This document shows positions 7,740 through 15,563 of a DNA stretch of 38,937 nt, piece after piece. The stretch lies in the NCBI GenBank assembly GCA_900539675.1, contig UQDJ01000015.1, forward strand, positions 1-38,937, written 5' to 3'. Origin of the DNA: an uncultured Coriobacteriaceae bacterium (GTDB lineage: Bacteria; Actinomycetota; Coriobacteriia; Coriobacteriales; Eggerthellaceae). How positions within the stretch are numbered: the stretch's first letter is position 1; the number at the start of each line of letters is the position of its first letter. The position numbers and the translations under genes are program-made. The notes under the pieces were generated by a model, which was not told the origin of the DNA, did no database searches, and saw only the letters and a program-made list of their open reading frames with translations.

Positions 7740-7762
7740 TCATTTCCCTTCATAGTGTGAAT
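7740..7762 (+). ncRNA. Candidate tracrRNA anti-repeat upstream of cas9
   Basis: Without gaps this segment can pair with nucleotides 1-22 of the plus-sense CRISPR repeat. Repeat positions 13-22 pair with 7740-7749 (two G-U), positions 10-12 form a symmetric internal loop, and positions 2-7 plus 9 pair with 7753-7760 (two G-U). Lower stem, bulge and upper stem is the expected crRNA:tracrRNA shape. However, no clear nexus hairpin or terminator follows, and one 8-base match could be chance. It sits in the 345-bp gene-free stretch 7665-8010, the natural place for tracrRNA here. Confidence 0.3.
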
Positions 7763-8010
7763 TTCTCAATTTCAACATACTGTATACTCATAAAGCAACA
7801 GTTCTTCATTTTGCCTATTTTGTCGAGAACAAGGCTGCGAAAAGCAGGGAACGTCTGCCAAACGCATGTGCTCGACGGGAAGGTGATCCGCGTCTACCCA
7901 AGTATCAAAAGACCTAGCGAAGGCTGACAATAAGGTAATATTCGGTAAGTTTGCACTTGTATCACATGCTTCACTTGCGACAATTTCTTTCTCACGGAAA
8001 GGAGAGCGTC

Positions 8011-10980
8011 ATGAGAAAAAAGCCATACTTCGTTCTTGGTCTTGATCCGGGTATTGCAAGCTGCGGATTTGCTCTGATTGATATAGAAAATCACGAGATT
8101 CTGGAAATGGGATCCCATCTCTTTGACGCTCCTCAGGAAAGCAAGAGTAAAGAAAGTCTTACTGTAGGCAGACGAAAAGCTCGCAGTGCGCGAAGAAACC
8201 TAAGACGCACCAAGAATCGTCAGAAGCATTGTCTTAACTTGCTGAAATCAAGCGGCTTGGTACCGAAGGAAGCGACAAAGGAATGGATGCAGTCAAGAAA
8301 AGGAGACAAGCCAATTATTGAATTGCGTGTCGACGGTCTTGACAGGGTATTGTCCGACAGGGAGTTTGCTCAGGTTCTCTACTCTCTTTCAGGTCGAAGA
8401 GGCTATTTTCCAAACGGCGAAGGCGATGGAAAGGATGCTCGCGACGATTCGGGTGAGGTTTTGGCTGCTCTTGCTCGAAACGATGAAGACCTGAAGGCAT
8501 CAGGCTGTAGGACCATCGGGGAATTCCTGTCAACGAAAGAAAGAAGCAGGAACAGAGCTGGCGCCTACGAGAATTGCGTTCGCAACACCCAAATTATTTC
8601 TGAGGTAAAGACGATCTTCGCGACGCAGCGTGCCAAGGGCAACCACAAGGCTTCAGAGGAACTTGAGAAGGCATATCTGAAAAATATTACTTGGCGCGCA
8701 TTTAACTCTGAGTATGATGAATTGGTTTATGGTCGCGTCGGTATGTGCTCCTATTTCAAAAACGAGAAGCGTGCGGCGAAAGCCGATTTGTCGTTCGAGT
8801 TGTGCAGGGCTTATGAAAGATTTGGTCATATAGCTATGGTCGATGCGGATGGCGAAGAGTCTTTTCTGACGACCGACCAGATTAACGACTATATCCGCAG
8901 GCTGTTCTCGACGAAACCCAAATCGGTAAAGTACTCGACAATCAGAAAAGACCTCGATCTTCCAGCCACCATGTACTTTAAGGGTGTCGAAAAAGAACAG
9001 GAGAATAAAACTCATGTTTCAGAGCCAAAGGTTTGGAATAAGCTAACAAAACATCTCCCGGAATCACTCCTGCTTAGAATGCTTACTGACCGCAGTTTTG
9101 CTGACGATATTCTTGAAAGTGTAACCTTTGCTAGTTCCAAAGAGAGCCTCGAAAAACGCCTTGAAGACATCGATCTTGACGAAGATGAGCTGGATGCTGT
9201 GCTTTGCCTTCCTTATACCAGCAAGTTGTTTAAGGGCTACGGAGAGAGAAGTCGTAAGGCGCTCGACCTGTTGCTTGAGGTGTTTGGCGAACAGGATGTA
9301 CGTACGCTGACCGATGCAGAAAAAGCATCGGGACTGCTGGCTTTCCGCTTGAGCAAGAATTGTAATGAACGTACAACTCTTTTGCCTCCCTACGGTGCTT
9401 ATGATCCCATCTGTACAAATCCAGTGGTGCTGCGGGCCATGGGTAGAATGCGGCGAATAGTTAACGCCATCATCAAAATCTATGGTGTTCCTCATGAAAT
9501 TCATATCGAAGTCGGGCGCGAGCTTAAACAGTCAAAACATGAAAAGGATTTGATAAATAAACGCAATCGGCAAAATCAGCAGAACAATGATGCCTGGGCA
9601 AAAACGATTGCCAGTATACGAGAATGCGATGTGGATGAAGTTACAGGGAAGGATCTTCTAAAGTATGCACTTCGTGAACAGCAGAATCAAAAGGATGCCT
9701 ATACCGGAGCACCCATCAATTTAGAACGAATGATTCTTGAGAGCAACTATTGTGAAATTGACCACATTCTGCCGTATTCCCGAACATGCGAAGACGGTAG
9801 AGACAACAAAGTGTTGGTTCTGGGATCAACCAATCAAAATAAACGAGAGCGAACGCCCTACGAATGGATGACGCAAGATGCGAGTTTGGGCGCGCCCGAT
9901 TGGGAGGAATACAAAGCGAGAGTTGTTGCCAACGAGAAGTATTCTCGTCGAAAGCGTGAGAGTTTGCTCAATACGTCACTTGGCGCCGATGACGAAGCGA
10001 AATTCCTTAGTCGAAATCTTAACGATACACGTTATATGTCAATCGCCATCAAAAACTACTTGGATGATACGCTCGTTTTTCCAGATAACGGCAAGAAACT
10101 TCACGTATTCGCTGTCAGTGGAAAGGCAACGAGCACTCTTCGCTATAGCTGGGGATTGAATATGGGTAAGGGATTAACGAAAGACAGAACCGACGACAGG
10201 CATCATGCTGTCGACGCGTGCGTTATCGCCGCATGCTCGCTAAGCACTATTAAAAGAATCGCAGAAGCACATTCACAAGGAAAGAAATCTTTTGAACAAA
10301 CACGCGAGAGCCGGCTTGCCAGCACGCAACCGTGGGAGACCTTTGCTGAAGAAGTCATTGCGCGGCGTGAGACCGTTGTGCCGACGCGTTTCGTGAATCA
10401 CGGCGTAACGGGTCGAGCGTTCGAAGAAACCAACTATCGATTTGATGGCTTTACCGACGATACGAAGAAGCTTGCATTGTTATACGGAAGCGGTAAAGAA
10501 ACTAAAAAAGGGAATATCTTTCTTGGTAAAGAAGGCAACGCGCACATTGTAGATGGAATGGCTTTCTTACGACTTTGGCTTGATCCCGACGCGAACAACG
10601 GCAAGGGAAAGTGGTATGCAGACCCTGTATATTACGCAGACATTCCATTGTTGAGGAACGGGTCGTATGTTCCACGCGCCTTAAAGGCTCATATCGCGCG
10701 CATTAATTGCAAACCTGTTCCCTTGGAGGCTCAAAGGCTTGCTCCTCTGGTTCTTTTCAGGGGTGATGTTATTGAAGTGAACGGAGCAAGAGCAAGGTTC
10801 GAGGGGATCAATATTAACAATGTTAGCCTTAAAATGAGTTCGCTTCTTCCTGATGACCGATGGAGCAATATTCCGACCTTTGGAAAGTGGAACAAAAACA
10901 CCCGCGTTCGGATCATCCAAGAAGACTGTCTTGGCCATTGTTACAGGGACTGGTTGCGTACGAACCAGTCAGAAAGCTAA
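8011..10980 (+). CDS. cas9: CRISPR-associated endonuclease Cas9, type II-C
   Basis: RNA-guided DNA endonuclease of 989 aa, a compact size typical of II-C. In order: RuvC-I (VLGLDPGIASCGFAL, D12), an Arg-rich bridge helix (RRKARSARRNLRRTKNRQ, about 55-75), a recognition lobe, RuvC-II (IHIEVGREL, E500), and HNH (YCEIDHILPYSR, H585, with the conserved NK pair after it). RuvC-III follows (DDRHHAVDACVIA, H732 and D735), then a C-terminal PAM-interacting region. All catalytic residues are present. I chose ATG 8011 because AAGGAGAG sits seven bases upstream and the protein opens directly into RuvC-I; an upstream in-frame ATG at 7951 lacks a site. The 3' end overlaps the cas2 end by 12 bp, tail to tail. 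No csn2 or cas4 is near. Confidence 0.97.
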   Translation: MRKKPYFVLGLDPGIASCGFALIDIENHEILEMGSHLFDAPQESKSKESLTVGRRKARSARRNLRRTKNRQKHCLNLLKSSGLVPKEATKEWMQSRKGDKPIIELRVDGLDRVLSDREFAQVLYSLSGRRGYFPNGEGDGKDARDDSGEVLAALARNDEDLKASGCRTIGEFLSTKERSRNRAGAYENCVRNTQIISEVKTIFATQRAKGNHKASEELEKAYLKNITWRAFNSEYDELVYGRVGMCSYFKNEKRAAKADLSFELCRAYERFGHIAMVDADGEESFLTTDQINDYIRRLFSTKPKSVKYSTIRKDLDLPATMYFKGVEKEQENKTHVSEPKVWNKLTKHLPESLLLRMLTDRSFADDILESVTFASSKESLEKRLEDIDLDEDELDAVLCLPYTSKLFKGYGERSRKALDLLLEVFGEQDVRTLTDAEKASGLLAFRLSKNCNERTTLLPPYGAYDPICTNPVVLRAMGRMRRIVNAIIKIYGVPHEIHIEVGRELKQSKHEKDLINKRNRQNQQNNDAWAKTIASIRECDVDEVTGKDLLKYALREQQNQKDAYTGAPINLERMILESNYCEIDHILPYSRTCEDGRDNKVLVLGSTNQNKRERTPYEWMTQDASLGAPDWEEYKARVVANEKYSRRKRESLLNTSLGADDEAKFLSRNLNDTRYMSIAIKNYLDDTLVFPDNGKKLHVFAVSGKATSTLRYSWGLNMGKGLTKDRTDDRHHAVDACVIAACSLSTIKRIAEAHSQGKKSFEQTRESRLASTQPWETFAEEVIARRETVVPTRFVNHGVTGRAFEETNYRFDGFTDDTKKLALLYGSGKETKKGNIFLGKEGNAHIVDGMAFLRLWLDPDANNGKGKWYADPVYYADIPLLRNGSYVPRALKAHIARINCKPVPLEAQRLAPLVLFRGDVIEVNGARARFEGININNVSLKMSSLLPDDRWSNIPTFGKWNKNTRVRIIQEDCLGHCYRDWLRTNQSES

Positions 10981-11280
10981 GGTCATTTGAGCACCGAGAT
11001 TTGCGGTCTGTTTATCAACATGCTTTTTGACGAGAATCCTGCGGTTTTCGTATTGCTTCTCGGTCAATTCAAGGACAAACACGGAACCAGCGGCGGGCAA
11101 GCTGGCATTGAGCCTTTCTAAATGCGTGTTTAAGCTCTCCCGAGAGAGAAGAACACGTGAGTAGACGCTGAACTGCTCCATTTGGTATCCATCATCTATA
11201 AGAAATTTGCGAAATGCGGAATACGATTTGCGCTCTTCTTTACTTCCCGTGGGCAAATCAAACATTATCAGAAGTCTCAT
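10969..11280 (-). CDS. cas2: CRISPR-associated endoribonuclease Cas2
   Basis: The 103-aa product opens MRLLIMFDLPTGSKEERKSY, with the beta-1 strand and Asp of Cas2, and continues FRKFLIDDGYQMEQFSVYSR, the usual second segment. In adaptation Cas2 dimerises and bridges two Cas1 dimers for spacer integration. It is 18 bp downstream of cas1 on the same strand, so the two are one operon. It converges on cas9, with 12 bp of overlap. Such inversion of cas1-cas2 against cas9 is unusual for II-C loci, which are normally co-directional. Confidence 0.95.
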   Translation of the reverse strand: MRLLIMFDLPTGSKEERKSYSAFRKFLIDDGYQMEQFSVYSRVLLSRESLNTHLERLNASLPAAGSVFVLELTEKQYENRRILVKKHVDKQTANLGAQMTLAF

Positions 11281-11298
11281 CGGTCTAATAATAGGCTC

Positions 11299-12192
11299 CT
11301 ATTCGAAATTAGCGGTAGAAAGAGGTATGGTTGCAGGGAGTTTAAGAAGAGATGCATCTTTCTCGACAACCGCTGCCCTCAAAGAGTTCAACTCAAGCTC
11401 AATGGAATATTGAATAGATACTTTTTTGCTGTCGACCTCGACGAGTGTCTCGAAGATGGAAGCAAGCTGAACCTTGGCTTCAGGAGTAAGATTGCCGACA
11501 AGGTCTTTTTCAAGAACAAGCAAATCAACCATTGGCCGAAAGGGCTCTATGAGGTCATCTATGAGGTTGAAGGCGTTCAGATTGTTGTCATGGTGAATGC
11601 CTCGGGATACAAGCCACCCATGAGCTACTGCTTCTCTTCCGATTCCGGCTCGTAGAACGGCATAGCCGTAGTCGAGCGCAGCAGAAAAGGGGCCATCGCG
11701 GCGCGTTCCTTGTTCAATCAGATGCCTGAAATACACAGATGCCGCTACGCTTTCTCGATTTGTTTTGTCTCCTGATTGCACCGCTTGCGCAAAGCGCTGA
11801 AGAGCTGAGCTGTCTTTGCCTCGCAGCTCTAGGACTTTGGCTTGGTTTTTGATTTTCTGTATAACTATGCGCTGCCAGAGCCTCTTTTTTAAAGGAAGGC
11901 TCATGGCAAGCTGTTGGTCAACGATGGCTGCATGTCGAGAGTGGGCACCCAGGGGGAGGAGAAGACCGTTAGGCAAGTGGTTGGATCCGCAAGTCATCGT
12001 GCCGATACCTGCAGTTGCGAGGTGGGAGAGTGCTGCTGACGTGATACGGACTTGAGGAGTTTCCAGTATAAGGACCCAGATATCTTCGAGGGGAATCTCT
12101 GCAATGGTTTCGTTATCCTGCTCGACGCAGAGCGCAGAATGTCGCACTGATAACTTGGACGGAGATTGAATGCAGATGGTGCGTCTTGCCAC
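11299..12192 (-). CDS. cas1: CRISPR-associated integrase Cas1
   Basis: Reading from a GTG at 12192 gives 297 aa, the usual type II Cas1 length, with a strong site AAGGAGG eight bases upstream. An upstream in-frame start would run through the leader and first repeat, so I reject it. Recognisable features are the N-terminal beta region (EIPLEDIWVLILETPQVRIT), then ALDYGYAVLRAGIGREAVAHG, GIHHDNNLNAFNL and DDLIEPFRPMVD, which carry the catalytic Glu/His/Asp set. Cas1 is the spacer integrase. It is transcribed away from the array, whose first repeat begins 55 bp upstream of its start. Confidence 0.95.
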   Translation of the reverse strand: MARRTICIQSPSKLSVRHSALCVEQDNETIAEIPLEDIWVLILETPQVRITSAALSHLATAGIGTMTCGSNHLPNGLLLPLGAHSRHAAIVDQQLAMSLPLKKRLWQRIVIQKIKNQAKVLELRGKDSSALQRFAQAVQSGDKTNRESVAASVYFRHLIEQGTRRDGPFSAALDYGYAVLRAGIGREAVAHGWLVSRGIHHDNNLNAFNLIDDLIEPFRPMVDLLVLEKDLVGNLTPEAKVQLASIFETLVEVDSKKVSIQYSIELELNSLRAAVVEKDASLLKLPATIPLSTANFE

Positions 12193-12247
12193 AGAATGCC
12201 TCCTTTCAGCCAGGGCAAATGTGATAAAATGAATAGAGTCTACCCAA

Positions 12248-12415
12248 AGTATACCAACTGGGGAAATGGTTGCCGACGAAGACATTGTTAAGTGCGTCAA
12301 CATACGCTTTATTATTATACCAACTGGGGAAATGGTTGCCGACGAAGACCTAGGCTGGATATTTGCGCCGCTATTTTCGATTATACCAACTGGGGAAATG
12401 GTTGCCGACGCAGAG
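12248..12415 (+). CRISPR. Type II-C CRISPR array: 3 repeats of 36 bp, 2 spacers of 30 bp
   Basis: Repeats lie at 12248-12283, 12314-12349 and 12380-12415, with spacers at 12284-12313 and 12350-12379. The repeat core is ACCAACTGGGGAAATGGTTG followed by CCGACGAAGAC. Copy 1 differs at its second base. Copy 3 ends CAGAG instead of AAGAC, as expected for the leader-distal, degenerate end. This points to a leader on the left, between cas1 and the array (12193-12247), and reading left to right. The strand of transcription is therefore inferred. Two spacers suggest rare acquisition or recent loss. Confidence 0.95.
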
Positions 12416-12452
12416 CATAAGGCACTTGTTCTTTACCTCATTTGTAATTTGT

Positions 12453-12951
12453 AGTTAATTGCTAGCTGGACGAATTCGATTTTGGGATGCTCTTTCAGCA
12501 TCCGTTCAAGCAGACTGGGACTGCTGTTGAACGAGATGTCGACGTGCTTAGCCTTGCCAAATTCCTTTCATCTCCTGAGATGGTCGAATAGATAGGACTT
12601 CTGCACGCCGCCGCCCTTTCCATCCAAGCCGTCGTAGAGAACTGTCTGAACGTTGTGGAGCAGGTAATAGTCAACGTATTCCACACCCAGCTTTGCAAGC
12701 TGCTCGGCGAAGATTGCCTCGACCTTGTCCTCCTCAGGCACCATGAAGGTGGAGTACTTTGTGGCAAGCAGGAACTTATCTCTTGGGTGATGCTCCACAA
12801 CCGCTTTCCTCACAGCGTTTTCGCTTTCGCCCTTGTGGTAGACGTAGTTGGTGTCGAAATAGTTGTATCCGGCGTCCATGAAAGCGTCGACCATAGAGTT
12901 GAGCGCCTTGTGCTTCTCAGCGATTACTATGGATTGATGCTAGACGAGCTC
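12453..12951 (-). pseudogene. Aldo/keto reductase fragment
   Basis: The minus strand reads ...AEKHKALNSMVDAFMDAGYN, then YFDTNYVYHKGESENAVRKA and KLGVEYVDYYLLHNVQ. An in-frame TGA follows at 12568 (LRR*KEFGKAKHV), then SLLERMLKEHPKIEFVQLAINY. These match the N-terminal half of aldo/keto reductases of the ferredoxin-containing group (active-site Asp and Tyr in FDTNYVYHKG). Beginning and end are missing and the frame is interrupted, so it is a pseudogene. It sits just right of the CRISPR array. Confidence 0.8.
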
Positions 12952-12963
12952 GTCTATGATCTT

Positions 12964-13006
12964 GATGTGTTGAGGGGCTGTCATTGAGTCAGCCCCTCAA
13001 CACATC
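12964..13006. repeat. Perfect 17-bp inverted repeat (strong hairpin)
   Basis: Arms GATGTGTTGAGGGGCTG (12964-12980) and CAGCCCCTCAACACATC (12990-13006) pair perfectly around a 9-nt loop. It is 47 bp past the stop of the TipAS-like remnant on the minus strand. No T-run follows on either strand, so a classical terminator is doubtful. Confidence 0.8.
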
Positions 13007-13052
13007 CTCCATCAAGGCGTACCTTGCAGCGTTGATATAGTGGTGAAAAGAC

Positions 13053-13610
13053 TTAAACGTCTCTTTCTTCGTAGGCGTATTCCACGGTATTTGCAAGAAA
13101 CCGAGTTGCTCCTTCGCTTGCCGCTGAGTCGTAGTACTTAACGAATCGGGGATCTTGTAGATATCCCTTCACCAGTCCAAGGTATGCTTCAAGCAGATAA
13201 CCCTCTCCCCAGTGGATCGTTATCCATTTCTTGTGCATCCGAGCCAGCTCTTTGGCTTCGTCACTCTTTGGATTTCCAGTTGCCATGGCGATGCGCAGCT
13301 GCACCTTGATGGCCTCTTCCAAAAGCTCTTTGGCGTCCCACTCTTCCTTGGTGAAGTTTGCCATACGCTCATTCGCCGCATCTATCGCAGGAGATCCCCT
13401 GGCGCGCAATTCAACACATCGCAAATTGCCGCAAGCATAGAAAGGCGAACGGAAGAGACTTTGCCGCTCGCGATTGAGGTCATCGTCCTCGCTTGGCGCA
13501 AGCGGATCGTAGGAGAAATCAGCCACGTATCAGTCGTGGAATCCCTCTGCGCGGTCGTGCAGCTTCGCCACGTCATCCGAGTTGTTGAGAGCAATCCAAT
13601 CCGAAGTCAT
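13053..13610 (-). pseudogene. Chimeric remnant with a TipAS-like C-terminal domain
   Basis: From an ATG at 13610 with AAGG upstream, the frame reads MTSDWIALNNSDDVAKLHDR, AEGFHD, an in-frame TGA at 13530-13532, then YVADFSYDPLAPSEDDD. The opening resembles a 'GGFHDS' family of small proteins, the TGA standing where Ser (TCA) is expected. After SPFYACG it turns into a TipAS-like helical domain: FTKEEWDAKELLEEAIKVQL, KKWITIHWGEGYLLEAYLGL, YLQDPRFVKYYDSAASEGAT and RFLANTVEYAY. TipAS binds thiopeptide-type drugs in MerR regulators. No MerR part is present. It looks like two truncated genes fused by deletion plus a nonsense change. Confidence 0.6.
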
Positions 13611-13627
13611 TTCATACCTTCAAAGTT

Positions 13628-13648
13628 ACTGGGTCAAATTGTGCCAGT
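13628..13648. promoter_or_regulatory. Imperfect 21-bp palindrome resembling the 6784 operator
   Basis: The stretch reads ACTGGGTCAA, A, TTGTGCCAGT: eight of ten arm pairs match. It differs at two bases from the corresponding core of the 27-bp palindrome upstream of the HD gene. It lies 18-38 bp upstream of the TipAS-like remnant start, a promoter position. Confidence 0.4.
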
Positions 13649-13683
13649 TGGTCTGAACTGGTAATTCTTTCTAAATCGTGTTT

Positions 13684-14727
13684 TTAAAACAAGCAATCCT
13701 CGATGACTTCCTTCCCCCGAAGCTGTCCGATCCACTCTTCGGGGATTGCGTCATATCCGTATGCCGCTCCTGCTAGTGCCCCAGCGACGCAACCTGTCGT
13801 GTCTGAGTCATCGCCTAGGTTTACAGCAGCCAGTACGCAGTCCTTAAAGTTATCAGTATGCAGAAGGCACCACAGTGAGGCAGCAAGGGTGTCCAAAACG
13901 AAGCCACCGGAGCGAATCTCATGTCGAGGCATGCTCTCAAGCTCACTCAAGAAGGCGAACTTCTTGCTTCGCGGCGTGTTCGCGTTTATGGCATCCATAG
14001 GGTCTTCCCCGAAGGCGAGATCGTCCAATATCCTGACTAGCGCGACGCATGACTCCGTGGATATCCAATGCGCATGTGTTATGGCGGAGACGGCGCGAAC
14101 GTCATCGTCAGATGTTGCCATGAAGGCCAGTGGGGCGATCCTCATGAGCGATCCGTTACCGTTAGAATGTTCGCCATCGCAGCCACGCCTTTGCTCCAGC
14201 GCGGTTGCCGTGGCATTTCCCACATCGAAGACTACGCCATCGGCCGTGTACACGCCCGAGTAGAGCCAGTCGCGAAAGCGGCTGCGCATGTCCTCTACGT
14301 CAATCTTGCCCTTATCCTTGATGCTTGCGCAGGTAGCTAGAAGAAGTGATGTGTCGTCCGAGAACGTGCCTGCCGGGCGTTTGTGCGCGCCGCCTCCGAC
14401 CATTCCCGTGCACTCGAAAGAGTCGCGACCCATGAACTCGTATGGGACTCCGAGAGCGTCGCCTACAGCAGCACCGTAGACCACGCCCTTCAGCGATCCT
14501 TCTCTATTCAGGAAATGATCAGTCTGAATGGCAATATTCTCGCCGAACCTGCACCCGCAGTCCCTGCATTCCCAATCCCTGGAGTCTTCAGAGATGCAGC
14601 ATCCGCCGAGCACGATGCGCCCCTCTTCCAGATCGCGCTCTAGCTCTTCTGTAAAAGCTGGCATGCCCCAAAGAATCCTTGCGATCCTTTTGCTTCCACA
14701 TTTTGGACATTCAAGGTCATTTTTCAT
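13684..14727 (-). CDS. ADP-ribosylglycohydrolase family protein with N-terminal zinc ribbon
   Basis: 347 aa. Residues 1-65 form a zinc ribbon (CPKCGSKRIAR near the start, later CRDCGCRF) with an intervening CC pair. The rest is an ADP-ribosyl-glycohydrolase (DraG/ARH) fold: GDALGVPYEFMGRD, GTFSDDTSLLLAT with the first metal-binding Asp pair, NGNGSLMRIAPLA, and LGDDSDTTGCVAGALAGA with the second. These bind two Mg/Mn ions and remove ADP-ribose from proteins or nucleic acid. All metal ligands are visible, so it is probably active. The substrate is unknown; the location in a toxin/defence-rich region makes a role against ADP-ribosylating toxins conceivable. A C-terminal fragment of another gene precedes it. 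Confidence 0.9.
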   Translation of the reverse strand: MKNDLECPKCGSKRIARILWGMPAFTEELERDLEEGRIVLGGCCISEDSRDWECRDCGCRFGENIAIQTDHFLNREGSLKGVVYGAAVGDALGVPYEFMGRDSFECTGMVGGGAHKRPAGTFSDDTSLLLATCASIKDKGKIDVEDMRSRFRDWLYSGVYTADGVVFDVGNATATALEQRRGCDGEHSNGNGSLMRIAPLAFMATSDDDVRAVSAITHAHWISTESCVALVRILDDLAFGEDPMDAINANTPRSKKFAFLSELESMPRHEIRSGGFVLDTLAASLWCLLHTDNFKDCVLAAVNLGDDSDTTGCVAGALAGAAYGYDAIPEEWIGQLRGKEVIEDCLF

Positions 14728-14758
14728 TCACAGCCTCCATTTCATAGGCTCGATAGCC

Positions 14759-14877
14759 CTATTCGTTCCAGTGCGGCAGCCTCTGCTTGAAGTGCTCTGG
14801 AACATCGATTATCGGGAGCGTGTCCCAGTCCCTATCATCGCCATCAACCATGGCGCCCTTGAGCTCCTTGACGCTGA
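14759..14877 (-). pseudogene. C-terminal fragment of an unrecognised gene
   Basis: The minus strand reads VSVKELKGAMVDGDDRDWDT, then LPIIDVPEHFKQRLPHWNE and a stop, just upstream of the ADP-ribosylglycohydrolase. It looks like real protein but is cut at its left side by the inverted junction 14861-14892. It could begin at an internal ATG (MVDGDDRDW), but no ribosome site supports that. Confidence 0.4.
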
Positions 14878-14892
14878 CTCGTCAAGGAGCTC
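14861..14892. repeat. 12-bp inverted repeat at a gene-fragment junction
   Basis: GAGCTCCTTGAC (14861-14872) and GTCAAGGAGCTC (14881-14892) are perfect inverted copies 8 bp apart. The left copy encodes VKEL in the minus-strand fragment and the right copy encodes VKEL in the plus-strand methylase fragment. The two fragments diverge from this point. Confidence 0.8.
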
Positions 14893-15420
14893 TACGAAAA
14901 GTTCTTCAGCCAGGCTTTCAAGGCGACATCGGAGAAGATGGGCATCGTCTACACACCAAACGAAGTCGTGAACTGCATTCTTTATGCCACAAATCGTTTG
15001 TTTCAAAAGGCATTCGGACAGCAATTACGTGATCCCGGAGTATACATTCTCGACCCCTTTACAGGAACGGGCACCTTCATCGTTAATCCGCTCCAAGACG
15101 AGGAGTTAATGCCGACAGATAAGTTGCCCGTGAAGTATAAGAGTGAAATATGGTGTAACGAGATCCTACTGCTTGCATACTACATTGTAACCATCAATAT
15201 CGAGTATTCTTACCACGCTCTCTTTCACGAGAAAGCACACATGGGAAAACATCAGCGCGAACGAAGAATGATGGCGGCCCAGAGCTTAACAAAGAGGATA
15301 TTTTCTATTGCATATATGGTATTCTGCACTCGCCAGAATACCGCTAGAGATTCAAAGCCAATCTGAAAGAAGAATTACCACGAATTTCTTTAGCGGAAAA
15401 CTTCCGCGCCTTGTAACCGT
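14881..15420 (+). pseudogene. Type ISP restriction-methylase remnant
   Basis: The plus strand reads VKELYEKFFSQAFKATSEKM, then GIVYTPNEVVNCILYATNRL, ILDPFTGTGTFIV (SAM-binding motif I), and SEIWCNEILLLAYYIVTINI. This is the methyltransferase core of single-chain type I-like (ISP) helicase-methylase-nucleases. Later pieces in other frames read GPELNKEDIFYCIYGILHSP, EYR, then a TAG, RFKANLKEELPRI and ENFRAL. The helicase half, motif IV and most of the target-recognition part are missing. It is a heavily degraded defence gene next to an intact GmrSD-like gene. Confidence 0.8.
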
Positions 15421-15563
15421 TGCTATGGAGGCACAAAGCATAGTCAACCTTTTACCACCTCTGAATGAAATCAAGCAACCCACGGACTTGACGTTTACCT
15501 GGAGACCAGACGATTAAATACCGAGACTAAGCAGAGTCCACCAACTAAGATCGGAATAAAAGA
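15421..15563. other. Short spacer before the DUF262 gene
   Basis: A short open frame across it ends EAQSIVNLLPPLNEIKQPTD and LTFTWRPDD before a stop at 15517, which may be the tail of another deleted gene. No promoter is obvious. Confidence 0.3.

Noticed and set aside
12193..12303. Upstream extension of cas1 to 12303
   Set aside because: It would translate the leader and first repeat; the GTG at 12192 has a strong ribosome site and gives the usual length.
12266..12454. Open frame of 62 aa across the CRISPR array
   Set aside because: It is just the repeat read in frame (IPTGEMVADED repeated); the 36/30 spacing identifies an array.
12484..12505. GGATGCT-CTTTC-AGCATCC hairpin as a terminator of the array
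   Set aside because: It lies within the aldo/keto reductase fragment coding sequence (LKEHP region) and has no T-run.
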